This document shows, in pieces, positions 26,521 to 33,824 of a DNA stretch of 64,000 nucleotides (its first letter is position 1; every line of letters starts with the position of its first letter). Origin of the DNA: JAGDMJ01 sp963809695 (GTDB lineage Bacteria > Bacteroidota > Ignavibacteria > UBA10030 > UBA6906); assembly GCA_963809695.1 (NCBI GenBank), contig CAWEKI010000010.1, positions 434,001 to 498,000 on the forward strand, written 5' to 3'. Below the pieces are notes generated by a model. It saw only the letters and a program-made list of their open reading frames with translations. It had not been told where the DNA came from and ran no database searches. A program made the translations under genes and the position numbers.

Positions 26521-26820
26521 TCAGACTGCTTCGATAAGCGTGCTGTACTTCATCCCCTCCTCATCGACAAATTCCTCAAGTCTGCTCACCAGCGCCTCTG
26601 TCTTCTCGTCCTGGTTGTCCTCCAGAGCGTCAAATTCTTCGACGCTGTTTGTGATGAACACTTCCGTGAACTGGTTCTTTCTGGCTTTTGCCTCGAACAC
26701 GGAATAGTTCTTCCGGCCAACCTTTGTAAAATGCTCCTTCATCTCTTTCGTCAACCCGACGTATTCTTCCCGTAGCTCCGGTTTGATTCCGTAAGAAATT
26801 GTGAACATGACTCGCGGCAT
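26521..26820 (-). CDS. Small conserved-type protein, possible dimeric alpha/beta-barrel fold
   Basis: A 99-residue soluble acidic protein. It begins with a beta strand (VMFTISYGI), a helix (PELREEYVGLTKEMKEHF), then strands and helices in the order of antibiotic-biosynthesis-monooxygenase-like (ABM) ferredoxin folds. No catalytic residue can be named and I do not claim the family. Its place next to hemerythrin and a zincin metallopeptidase gives no firm hint. Confidence 0.6.
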   Translation of the reverse strand: MPRVMFTISYGIKPELREEYVGLTKEMKEHFTKVGRKNYSVFEAKARKNQFTEVFITNSVEEFDALEDNQDEKTEALVSRLEEFVDEEGMKYSTLIEAV

Positions 26821-26843
26821 TGCAAAGGATCCTTTCGTTGATG

Positions 26844-27215
26844 TTAATACCCGGCTCTTCGGATCTCCGTTTCACTCATCCCGTAGTAGTGTCCAATCTC
26901 GTGAATGAGAACCTCCCTGATTTTTGCCCGGAGCTCCCGCTCATCGCGGGCGATTGCCTCGATGTTCTGTCTGAACAGGGTAATCCGGTCAGGGACAACC
27001 GGATACATCCCGTAATCGCCGCCCCGCCTGGTCAGGGGGATTCCCTCGTACAGGCCTAACAGCATGCCGGCGGATCTGATTCCCTTCCGGGCACTTGAGC
27101 GCGCGTCCGGCAAATCTTCCACGATGATATGAACATTCTCGATCGTTGCATGAAATCGCACCGGCAACGAGTCGAATTCTTCCTGAACCACCTTCTCGAA
27201 CTCACTCCTGTCCAA
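26844..27215 (-). CDS. Metallopeptidase family protein (DUF1025, zincin-like)
   Basis: A 123-residue protein with the zinc motif HEIGHYYGMSE near the C-terminus. This is the HExxH plus downstream Glu of the short minimal-zincin family formerly called DUF1025. The N-terminal half has the usual FDSLP and NVHIIVED segments. Enzymatic activity has rarely been shown for the family. It lies 21 bp after the Yip1-like gene, in the same run. Confidence 0.85.
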   Translation of the reverse strand: MDRSEFEKVVQEEFDSLPVRFHATIENVHIIVEDLPDARSSARKGIRSAGMLLGLYEGIPLTRRGGDYGMYPVVPDRITLFRQNIEAIARDERELRAKIREVLIHEIGHYYGMSETEIRRAGY

Positions 27216-27236
27216 GGTTCACGCTCCGGCAACACG

Positions 27237-27929
27237 TTACAGATAATGCAGCCCCGCCGCGGAGAGGCCAGCCAGCACGAGCAGGACTACTCCCGCCAAC
27301 ACCGACTTTACCCTTGTGAAGCCGTTTGCCACGACGATCCCTTCGACAAGCAAAACCCATGACCAGACCGTTGCCATGAAATCCATGCCGATAAGAATCA
27401 CATATTCCACCGGCTTGAGAACAAGCGGTGACGGATTGTTGTCGAAGAAAGACTGTCCGAAAACCGCGATCTCCACGGGCAGGATGAAAACCAGGGAAAA
27501 GACAATAGGCACCGTGCTGTATGCCACAACGGCAAAGGTGTTGCGCACGGTGGCCTTCCCTCCCAACCATCGTGCAAAGGCGGTGAGAACCAAACTGCAC
27601 AGGAGGCCGCAGACGATCCCGACCAGAGGCCCGGCAATAAGCCCGCCGACCAGGAGAATGAATAGGTCACTGAACACCTTCCCGAGATTTCTGTACCACA
27701 TCACCGTATAGACCAGCGAAATCCCGAAAAGAGCAGTCAAAAAGTACGCATAGTTCTTATATCGTGCCAGGACTATACGCTTCATGGCACGCCCTGGCGC
27801 CTCGATCAACATCCATATCGTGCCAAACAAATCCAGCGTGTCCACCTTCGTTTGAAGGTAGCTCTTGCAGCTACGGCAGAGAAGCGCAAGATCGTCGTTG
27901 TCGGTTCCGCAAACCGAACATCGTATCAT
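27237..27929 (-). CDS. Zinc-ribbon Yip1-family membrane protein
   Basis: A 230-residue protein with an N-terminal zinc ribbon (CSVCGTDN, then LLCRSCKSY), a short amphipathic linker and five hydrophobic segments in the Yip1 arrangement (about 60-230). Bacterial Yip1 proteins are of unknown function, possibly in membrane organisation. It is the first gene of the seven-gene minus-strand run that ends with the flavin reductase. The 276-bp region upstream contains a long inverted repeat at 28068-28129. Confidence 0.8.
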   Translation of the reverse strand: MIRCSVCGTDNDDLALLCRSCKSYLQTKVDTLDLFGTIWMLIEAPGRAMKRIVLARYKNYAYFLTALFGISLVYTVMWYRNLGKVFSDLFILLVGGLIAGPLVGIVCGLLCSLVLTAFARWLGGKATVRNTFAVVAYSTVPIVFSLVFILPVEIAVFGQSFFDNNPSPLVLKPVEYVILIGMDFMATVWSWVLLVEGIVVANGFTRVKSVLAGVVLLVLAGLSAAGLHYL

Positions 27930-28205
27930 AGCGTTCGTGCCACTTCAGTAGATTCCGAAGTGCTGTGAATATGTGCCGAACAATCTATCTGCAGGCATTC
28001 AATCCCGCATCGGCACACCGGTTTTTGACCCTCCCTGTTCCCCGGGGCCACTGCATGGCAACGGAACAGTGCCATTTCAACTTAATCCGGCGAATTCATG
28101 GGAAAGTCAGATCAAGTTGAAATGGCACTCAAAGATGGACTCCATAAAAGTATAAGGCATTTTTACAACTTTAGCAATGATTTTCTACGAAATAGGGGCT
28201 CTTCT
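27930..28205. other. Intergenic region with inverted repeats, 276 bp
   Basis: No gene is visible. The region lies downstream of tnaA and upstream of the Yip1-like gene, both on the minus strand. It contains a 6-bp dyad CACTTC/GAAGTG (about 27951-27972) and the much stronger 16-bp inverted repeat listed separately. A promoter for the Yip1 operon must lie here, but no clear TTGnnn-N17-TAnnTT match was found. Confidence 0.5.
28068..28129. repeat. Perfect 16-bp inverted repeat, 62-bp element
   Basis: AGTGCCATTTCAACTT at 28068-28083 is mirrored by AAGTTGAAATGGCACT at 28114-28129, with a 30-base spacer. There is no T-run on either side, so it is not a normal intrinsic terminator. An extra ATGGC at about 28055-28059 could compete for the GCCAT of the first arm, giving alternative structures on the plus strand. 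Options are an operator pair, an RNA-processing stem at the tnaA 3' end, or a miniature mobile element. Confidence 0.6.
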
Positions 28206-29579
28206 CTACACAATCGGCTCGAATTTCGCGGTAAAATGCCTCAACATTGGGGGCTCCTCCGTGATGCGATACCCCGGGAATCCGTTCCTCTTCCTGAAAC
28301 ACTCCACTACAACCTCGATAACGTAGTCAATATGGCTTTGGGTATAAACCCGCCGGGGGATGGCCAGGCGCACCAGTTCCATTCTCGCGGGAATGAACGT
28401 CCCGGTTTCGCTTTTCCGCCCGAACATGACGCTCCCAATCTCGACCGAGCGTATTCCTCCCTGTCGGTAGAGCTCAACCACCAGCGATTGTCCGGGAAAC
28501 TGTTCAGGAGAGATGTGCGGGAGGAATTTGTGGGCGTTCAGGTAGATCGCGTGGCCGCCTGGCGGCATGAGTATTGGCACGCCCGCTTTCACAAGCCGTT
28601 CCCCAAGATACTCGACCGAGCGAAGCCGGTACTGGAGATAATGCTCGTCCAGGACCTCATCAAGCCCCTGCGCAATGGCTTCAAGGTCTCGCCCTGCAAG
28701 CCCTCCATAGGTCGGAAATCCTTCGGTAACGATGAGCAGATTACGTGCGCGGGCGGCAAGCGTATTGTCGTTCATGCCGAGGAATCCGCCCATGTTCACA
28801 AGGGCATCCTTCTTCGCGCTCATTGTGGCACCATCGGCGTAGGAGAACATTTCCTGGACGATCTTTTTCACCGGCCTGTCTGCATATCCGCTCTCCCGCT
28901 TCTTAATGAAGAATGCGTTCTCGGCAAAACGACAGGCGTCGAGAAAGAAAGGAATCCCGTTTCTCCGACAGATGTCATGCGTTTCGCGTATATTCTGCAT
29001 TGAGACCGGCTGACCCCCTCCGGAGTTATTGGTAATGGTGATCATGCAGAGAGGGACGTTTTCGCTGCCGATCTTCTTTATGAACGCTTCGAGCGCCGCC
29101 GTATCCATATTCCCTTTGAAATCTGCGATCGCCTCTGGATCCTGTCCAACCGGGGTTGGAAGGTCCACCGCTTCGCCCCCGGCAAATTCCACGTTGGCCC
29201 TGGTAGTGTCGAAGTGCGAATTGTTGGGGATGTACTTCCCCTTTCCCGCAACCAGCGAGAAGAGAATTCTCTCCGCTGCCCTTCCCTGGTGTGTTGGGAT
29301 GACATGCGCAAAACCTGTCAGTTCTTTCACCTTCTTTTCGAACCGATAAAAACTTCTGGCCCCCGCGTATGATTCGTCGCCCTGCATGATGCCGGCCCAT
29401 TGGGCTGCACTCATGGCAGCCGTTCCGCTGTCCGTCAAAAGATCGATCAACACATCCTCGGCCGGAACGAGGAAGAGATTGTAAAATCCCCGGCGCAGGA
29501 CTTCTTCGCGCTGCTCGGGCGTGGTGAATTTGATCGGCTCGACTGACTTGATCTTGAATGGTTCAATGATCGTTTTCAC
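28206..29579 (-). CDS. tnaA: Tryptophanase (PLP beta-eliminating lyase)
   Basis: A 457-residue PLP enzyme that splits L-tryptophan to indole, pyruvate and ammonia. The PLP lysine is Lys257 in TMSAKKDALVNMGG. The family also includes tyrosine phenol-lyase. Its tyrosine-specific Arg381 (in a MERG context) is Ile381 here (SVEIGS), as in tryptophanases, so tryptophan is the better substrate call. The start is GTG at 29579, preceded by GGAG; a longer frame upstream would add 35 unrelated residues that overlap the promoter. There is no TnaC-like leader with a Trp codon in the short 5' region. No permease gene is adjacent. Confidence 0.88.
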   Translation of the reverse strand: MKTIIEPFKIKSVEPIKFTTPEQREEVLRRGFYNLFLVPAEDVLIDLLTDSGTAAMSAAQWAGIMQGDESYAGARSFYRFEKKVKELTGFAHVIPTHQGRAAERILFSLVAGKGKYIPNNSHFDTTRANVEFAGGEAVDLPTPVGQDPEAIADFKGNMDTAALEAFIKKIGSENVPLCMITITNNSGGGQPVSMQNIRETHDICRRNGIPFFLDACRFAENAFFIKKRESGYADRPVKKIVQEMFSYADGATMSAKKDALVNMGGFLGMNDNTLAARARNLLIVTEGFPTYGGLAGRDLEAIAQGLDEVLDEHYLQYRLRSVEYLGERLVKAGVPILMPPGGHAIYLNAHKFLPHISPEQFPGQSLVVELYRQGGIRSVEIGSVMFGRKSETGTFIPARMELVRLAIPRRVYTQSHIDYVIEVVVECFRKRNGFPGYRITEEPPMLRHFTAKFEPIV

Positions 29580-29612
29580 TGGTGACTCCGGACGTGGTGG
29601 GTAGCATGGGAG

Positions 29613-29643
29613 CAAATGTAGGGGAAAGCGAGGTCTCTTGCAA
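29613..29643 (-). promoter_or_regulatory. Putative tnaA promoter
   Basis: On the minus strand TTGCAA (29643-29638), 17 bases, then TACATTTG (29620-29613), an exact match to the Bacteroidota -7 consensus TAnnTTTG. The predicted leader is about 27 bases. It diverges from the promoter at 29697-29727, and about 53 bp separate the two -35 elements. Confidence 0.65.
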
Positions 29644-29696
29644 GGAACCGTCCGCCGATGAGATGCCTGGACAGGCCTGCGCAACCATCGCCCGCC

Positions 29697-29727
29697 TTGA
29701 CTTATCCATCGCTCTGTCGTATTTTTC
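29697..29727 (+). promoter_or_regulatory. Putative promoter of the orphan gene at 29749
   Basis: TTGACT (29697-29702), a 17-base spacer, then TATTTTTC (29720-29727), the same elements as the yqeY promoter. The ATG follows 21 bases after the -10, with GGAGG in between. Confidence 0.6.
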
Positions 29728-29748
29728 GTTTTTGATCTGGAGGATCAA

Positions 29749-30294
29749 ATGAAGCTCTTCCGCAGACATTACTCGCCTGGAGAAGTCGGCGCCATGATCT
29801 ATGAGACGCTTCGTGCAGGCATGGCCTCGGACGGAGAGTTGTCTGTGAGAGTCCTGATCGAGAATATCGATCGCACCGAAGCGGATCTTCAGGATCAATA
29901 CGTCGGAGAGATCATGATCGGGGCGATGTTCGGGGCCGCCCTTGCCATTGACCGTTCGTCCTCACCCTGGATGGGAGAACAGATCTGCGGGGGGATGCAT
30001 CAGGAGTTTTATGCACATCTTGCCGAACAGGGAGCATCAGATCAACAGGTGGTTGAATGGCGGATGGTTGTCCAGGAGCGCTTTCTCGAGTATCGGGGCT
30101 GCATGGAGCAGTACGAGGGTTTTGAGCCCCCGTGGAAGATGGGGCGCCAGCTCTTCTGGAATATCACGGGTGTCGAGGAATATCTAGCGATGTCAATCAA
30201 GATCGCCACGCTCTACGTGCTTGCCGCAAGGGATGCGGTCCAGCCCCTGTTGAACCAGTACGGTCCTTCCATCGTGGTCCACCCTCAATCCTGA
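29749..30294 (+). CDS. Hypothetical cytoplasmic protein
   Basis: A 181-residue protein that I do not recognise. It has no signal peptide or membrane segment and appears mostly helical, with acidic N-terminal helices (MKLFRRHYSPGEVGAMIYETL) and a Trp-rich middle (EPPWKMGRQLFWNITG). It has a well-formed promoter, a GGAGG ribosome binding site 8 bases before ATG and normal codon use, so it is a real gene. It stands alone: tnaA diverges upstream and the peroxiredoxin operon converges downstream. Confidence 0.75.
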   Translation: MKLFRRHYSPGEVGAMIYETLRAGMASDGELSVRVLIENIDRTEADLQDQYVGEIMIGAMFGAALAIDRSSSPWMGEQICGGMHQEFYAHLAEQGASDQQVVEWRMVVQERFLEYRGCMEQYEGFEPPWKMGRQLFWNITGVEEYLAMSIKIATLYVLAARDAVQPLLNQYGPSIVVHPQS

Positions 30295-30334
30295 GCGCCA
30301 ACATGGCCCCCGGGCGATTTACAGAGGGGTGGGG

Positions 30335-30868
30335 TCACCCCGCACGTATCCGCTTGAGTGCCTCCCGCACTTCGTCGACATGCCTGTGAATCATGAACTC
30401 GTGATGAATCGCAGCGCGCACGATCCCTTCCTCATCGATTACGTACGTCACGCGCTTCGGCAGGGGGACAAAACCCCCGAGTCTTTCAACGCCATAGGCC
30501 CTGCTGATGGCATGGTCCGCATCGCTGATCAGAGGAAATGGAAGACGGTACTCCTCAGAAAACCGGGCATGGGAGGAGTGGGTATCCTGACTGATACCGA
30601 TGATAACCGCTCCCTCTTCTATCAGCGCATCGTACACGTCCCGAAATGCGCACACCTCTTGTGTGCAGCCCTGGGTGAAATCCGCCGGGTAGAAAAAAAG
30701 AACGACGGGATTCTTCCCGCGGTGGTCGGCGAGGGCGAACCGCTTTCCGGTGCTGAGCAATGCCGAAAAATCCGGCGCCCGCGTGCTGGCCGGGAGCAAA
30801 CCGCTCCCTTCCTCCACGGCAAGCGCGATAGCCAGCACCACGATGATTCCGAAAATCCATCCAGACAA
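30335..30868 (-). CDS. bcp: Membrane-anchored peroxiredoxin (Bcp/PrxQ type)
   Basis: A 177-residue thiol peroxidase with an uncleaved-looking N-terminal hydrophobic segment (WIFGIIVVLAIALAV), so it is probably tethered to the inner membrane. The active site is FFYPADFTQGC68TQEVC73AFRD, with peroxidatic Cys68 and resolving Cys73 five residues later. The start is TTG at 30868, preceded by GAGGTGA. It is third in an operon with an enoyl-CoA hydratase and apt, 16 bp after apt. The window has a second exported paralogue at 21552. Confidence 0.88.
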   Translation of the reverse strand: MSGWIFGIIVVLAIALAVEEGSGLLPASTRAPDFSALLSTGKRFALADHRGKNPVVLFFYPADFTQGCTQEVCAFRDVYDALIEEGAVIIGISQDTHSSHARFSEEYRLPFPLISDADHAISRAYGVERLGGFVPLPKRVTYVIDEEGIVRAAIHHEFMIHRHVDEVREALKRIRAG

Positions 30869-30884
30869 TAGTCACCTCACTCCA

Positions 30885-31412
30885 TCACTCGCTGTCATAC
30901 CGGAGAATGGAAAAGACGTCAAACTCCTTCAGACGGTCACGCCCGTGGAGAAAGGAAAGCTCGATAAGGAACGCCAGCCCGACGATCTTCCCCCCTGCGT
31001 GGTGCACGAGATCACACGCGGCACGGATCGTGCCGCCGGTGGCGAGGAGGTCGTCCAGAAGAAGCACCTTCTCCCCCGGCATGATCGCATCGTTGTGCAT
31101 TTCGATGACGTCGGTGCCGTATTCGAGGGAATACTCCTGGCGGGTCACCGCGGCAGGGAGCTTGCCCGGTTTCCTGATCGGGACGAACCCCGCGTCCAGC
31201 GCATATGCAAGCGGAGCGCCGAAGATAAAACCGCGCGACTCGACACTCACCACTTTATCCACGCCCGCGTTCTTGTAGCGTTCCGCCAGCAGGTCGATCG
31301 AGCGACGGAACGCGCCGTGGTCACCGATCAGTGTCGTAATGTCCCTGAACATGATCCCTTTTTTCGGGAAGTCCGGTACGGTTCTGATCTTTTTACGCAG
31401 ATCTTCGTTCAT
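30885..31412 (-). CDS. apt: Adenine phosphoribosyltransferase
   Basis: A 175-residue salvage enzyme that makes AMP from adenine and PRPP. The N-terminal FPKKGIMFRDITTLI block and the PRPP-binding VLLLDDLLATGGTIRAA motif are both typical. Length is normal. It starts 4 bp after the enoyl-CoA hydratase stop and precedes the peroxiredoxin gene by 16 bp. A separate pyrimidine/purine nucleoside salvage operon lies at 47.9-49.8 kb. Confidence 0.95.
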   Translation of the reverse strand: MNEDLRKKIRTVPDFPKKGIMFRDITTLIGDHGAFRRSIDLLAERYKNAGVDKVVSVESRGFIFGAPLAYALDAGFVPIRKPGKLPAAVTRQEYSLEYGTDVIEMHNDAIMPGEKVLLLDDLLATGGTIRAACDLVHHAGGKIVGLAFLIELSFLHGRDRLKEFDVFSILRYDSE

Positions 31413-31416
31413 CGGG

Positions 31417-32199
31417 TTACCATGTAAGCGGTGTCTTGTTGAGGAAGGCGGCCACGCCCTGTTTGCATTCGGGGGTCATGCGCGCAGCGGCGTTCATGTT
31501 TGCGGCGAAATCGAGCGCGTCGGCAAGATTCATTCCGTGGAGTTTCGAAAGGAGTTCCTTGCACAGGGCCATGGAGGTAAGGCTGTTCTGCGTGAGCAGC
31601 TCCTCGAGCAGATGCGTCGCCGTCGACTGCAGGTCTTTCTCAGGCACCACGATCGACGCCAGACCGATCGCCTTTGCTTCAGCAGCGCTAAGGATGTTCC
31701 CCCTGAGCACGAGCTCGCGGGCGCGCCCTTCCCCGACCCGTTTGACAAGGAAGAACATCACGATTGCCGGCACAAAGCCGATATGCACCTCGGTATATCC
31801 GAACTCCGCCCGTTCTTCCGACGCGATCACAAAATCGCAGACGCTCGCGAGCCCGCATCCGCCCGCCAGAGCGGGCCCATTCACAAGCGCCACAACGGGC
31901 TTCCGAAGCTCATGGATAGTCCGGAAGAGGTTCGCAAGCCGGAAGGAATCCAACCGGTTCTCTTCCAGGTCAAACTTCGCCACCCGGCTCAGGTATCCGA
32001 GGTCGGCGCCTGCGCAGAAAGCCGGCCCGGAAGCTTGAAGAAGCAACGCTTTGACCTCCTGGTCGCGCCCGGCCGCGGCAAATGCGACCGTGAGCTCGTT
32101 CACCATGACATCATCCATGGCGTTCCGCTTCTCCGGCCGCTTGAGCGTGATGATCGCCTGCCGTCCCTCTACCTTGTAAGAAATTCTCGAGTAATCCAT
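31417..32199 (-). CDS. Enoyl-CoA hydratase/isomerase family, methylglutaconyl-CoA hydratase-like
   Basis: A 260-residue crotonase-fold protein. The oxyanion-hole segments ASGPAFCAGADL and ALAGGCGLASVCDF are present. The first catalytic Glu of classical enoyl-CoA hydratases (GGGCELA) is Gly here, but the second Glu remains in the FGYTEVHIGFVPAIV block. That pattern fits methylglutaconyl-CoA hydratase-like members of leucine degradation. The biotin-dependent carboxylase genes at 15.7-17.7 kb could belong to the same pathway, which is speculative. ATG 32199 gives the family start and lies only 5 bases after a predicted -10 element. Confidence 0.82.
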   Translation of the reverse strand: MDYSRISYKVEGRQAIITLKRPEKRNAMDDVMVNELTVAFAAAGRDQEVKALLLQASGPAFCAGADLGYLSRVAKFDLEENRLDSFRLANLFRTIHELRKPVVALVNGPALAGGCGLASVCDFVIASEERAEFGYTEVHIGFVPAIVMFFLVKRVGEGRARELVLRGNILSAAEAKAIGLASIVVPEKDLQSTATHLLEELLTQNSLTSMALCKELLSKLHGMNLADALDFAANMNAAARMTPECKQGVAAFLNKTPLTW

Positions 32200-32204
32200 G
32201 GCAC

Positions 32205-32235
32205 AGAAAATAGGCAATCTCGTTTGGAAAAACAA
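32205..32235 (-). promoter_or_regulatory. Putative promoter of the enoyl-CoA hydratase-apt-bcp operon
   Basis: On the minus strand TTGTTT (32235-32230), 17 bases, then TATTTTCT (32212-32205). The start codon at 32199 follows after 5 bases, so transcription would begin at or next to the ATG and the message would be leaderless or nearly so. Confidence 0.5.
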
Positions 32236-32263
32236 GTCATCGGTGCAGGCGTTCTTCAGCCGC

Positions 32264-32292
32264 AAAAAAACCCGGTGCCTTTCGGCACCGGG
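32264..32292 (-). terminator. Intrinsic terminator of the lrp-amt-glnA operon
   Basis: On the minus strand CCCGGTGCC (32292-32284), loop GAAA, GGCACCGGG (32279-32271), then seven T (32270-32264). The 9-bp perfect stem with a GNRA-type loop and T-run is a textbook rho-independent terminator, 46 bases after the glnA stop. Confidence 0.92.
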
Positions 32293-32337
32293 AATATGGC
32301 AGCACGCGTGAAACGGGGACTATGAATCTGCCTCAGC

Positions 32338-33789
32338 CTAGACATCATAATAGAGGCCGAACTCATATGGATGGGGACGGAGCGCCATCGGTTTGACCTC
32401 CTTGTCCATCTTGTACGAGATCCATGCGTTGATGACTTCTTCCGTGAACACATCTCCGCGAAGGAGGAAATCGTGGTCCCGCTCGAGCATATGAAGCGCC
32501 TCATCCAGCGATCCCGGAGTGGAAGGCACATTTTTGAGTTCCTCCGGCTCCATGTCATAGATGTCCTTGTCGAGCGGATCTCCCGGGTCGATCTTGTTCA
32601 TGATCCCGTCCAATCCGGCCAGGAGCAGGGCCGAAAAAGCAAGGTACGGATTGCACGCAGCGTCCGGACAGCGGAACTCAATGCGCTTGGACTTTGGATT
32701 GGCCGAATACATCGGGATCCGCACCGACGCGCTTCGATTGCGCTGCGAATACGCCAGGTTGACCGGGGCCTCAAAGCCGGGAACCAGCCGCTTGTAGGAA
32801 TTCGTGGTCGGATTCGTGATGGCGCAAAGCGCCGGGGCATGCTTCAGGAGCCCACCGACGTAGTACAGCGCCATGTCGCTCAGGTTCGCATACCCGTTTC
32901 CATAGAACAGCGGCTTCCCCCCTTTCCAGAGGCTCTGGTGAACGTGCATGCCGGAACCATTGTCCGCGAAGAGCGGCTTGGGCATGAACGTCACCGTTCT
33001 GCCCCGCAGGCGCGCTGTGTTCTTGATGATATACTTGAACAGCAGCATGGCATCCGCGCTTTTGAGGAGGGGGGCGAAGCGCAGGTCGATCTCAGATTGT
33101 CCGGCGGTTGCTACCTCATGATGCTGCGCTTCCACCTGGAGTCCCACTGCAAGCAGATTCTGCGTCATCTCGTTGCGCAGATCCTGCAGTTGGTCTGTCG
33201 GAGGGACGGGAAAGTATCCTTCCTTGTAGCGCGGCTTGTAGCCAAGGTTGGGCATTTCTTCCCGGCCAGAATTCCAGCGCCCTTCCACTGAATCCAGGTA
33301 GTAATAGCTGCAGTGCTCATTCGTGTCAAAGCGGATATCGTCAAAAATAAAGAACTCCGCCTCGGCCCCGAAAGAGGCCGTGTCCGCAATCCCCGTGGAC
33401 TTCAGGTATGCTTCCGCCTTTTGGGCTATACTGCGCGGACAACGCTCGTACCGTTCCTTCGTGATTGGATCGTACACGTCGCAGATCAGGCTGAGCGTCT
33501 TCACTTCGATGAACTGATCGATGAAGGCCGAAGACGCATCGGGAATAATGAGCATATCGCTCTCATTGATCGCCTTCCAGCCCCGGATGCTCGATCCATC
33601 GAAACCAAACCCTTCATCAAAAGACTTCTCTTCAAGCTGTGCGACCGGCACGGAGAAGTGCTGCCATTGTCCAGGAAAGTCCATGAACTTGAAATCAATC
33701 ATCTTCACGTTCTGGTCCTTGATGGTCTTGAACACGCTGGAAACGTGCGACTCCGGTCCCTTCTTTGCCTCCGGTGTCTTCTTTGCCAT
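32338..33789 (-). CDS. glnA: Glutamine synthetase type I
   Basis: A 483-residue dodecameric GSI that makes glutamine from glutamate, ammonia and ATP. Motifs: DGSSIRGW near residue 65, AEAEFFIFD, QHHEVATAGQSEID and NGSGMHVHQSLWK. A Tyr in DIYDMEPEEL occupies the region of the adenylylation site of GSI-beta enzymes, so control by adenylylation is possible. Whether a GlnE enzyme exists lies outside the window. It is third in the lrp-amt-glnA operon, 35 bp after amt, with a GGAAG ribosome binding site, and is followed by a strong terminator. Confidence 0.95.
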   Translation of the reverse strand: MAKKTPEAKKGPESHVSSVFKTIKDQNVKMIDFKFMDFPGQWQHFSVPVAQLEEKSFDEGFGFDGSSIRGWKAINESDMLIIPDASSAFIDQFIEVKTLSLICDVYDPITKERYERCPRSIAQKAEAYLKSTGIADTASFGAEAEFFIFDDIRFDTNEHCSYYYLDSVEGRWNSGREEMPNLGYKPRYKEGYFPVPPTDQLQDLRNEMTQNLLAVGLQVEAQHHEVATAGQSEIDLRFAPLLKSADAMLLFKYIIKNTARLRGRTVTFMPKPLFADNGSGMHVHQSLWKGGKPLFYGNGYANLSDMALYYVGGLLKHAPALCAITNPTTNSYKRLVPGFEAPVNLAYSQRNRSASVRIPMYSANPKSKRIEFRCPDAACNPYLAFSALLLAGLDGIMNKIDPGDPLDKDIYDMEPEELKNVPSTPGSLDEALHMLERDHDFLLRGDVFTEEVINAWISYKMDKEVKPMALRPHPYEFGLYYDV

Positions 33790-33824
33790 GGGTAAGCTTC
33801 CTTTATGTAGTGGATGAAAACGGT

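Noticed and set aside
28206..29579. Calling the lyase a tyrosine phenol-lyase
   Set aside because: The tyrosine-specific Arg381 is Ile and the surrounding VEIG matches tryptophanases.
31339..33291. Long plus-strand frames (306-328 codons) opposite the enoyl-CoA hydratase and glnA genes
   Set aside because: They are antisense shadows of well-supported genes with strong family motifs, caused by GC-rich codon bias.
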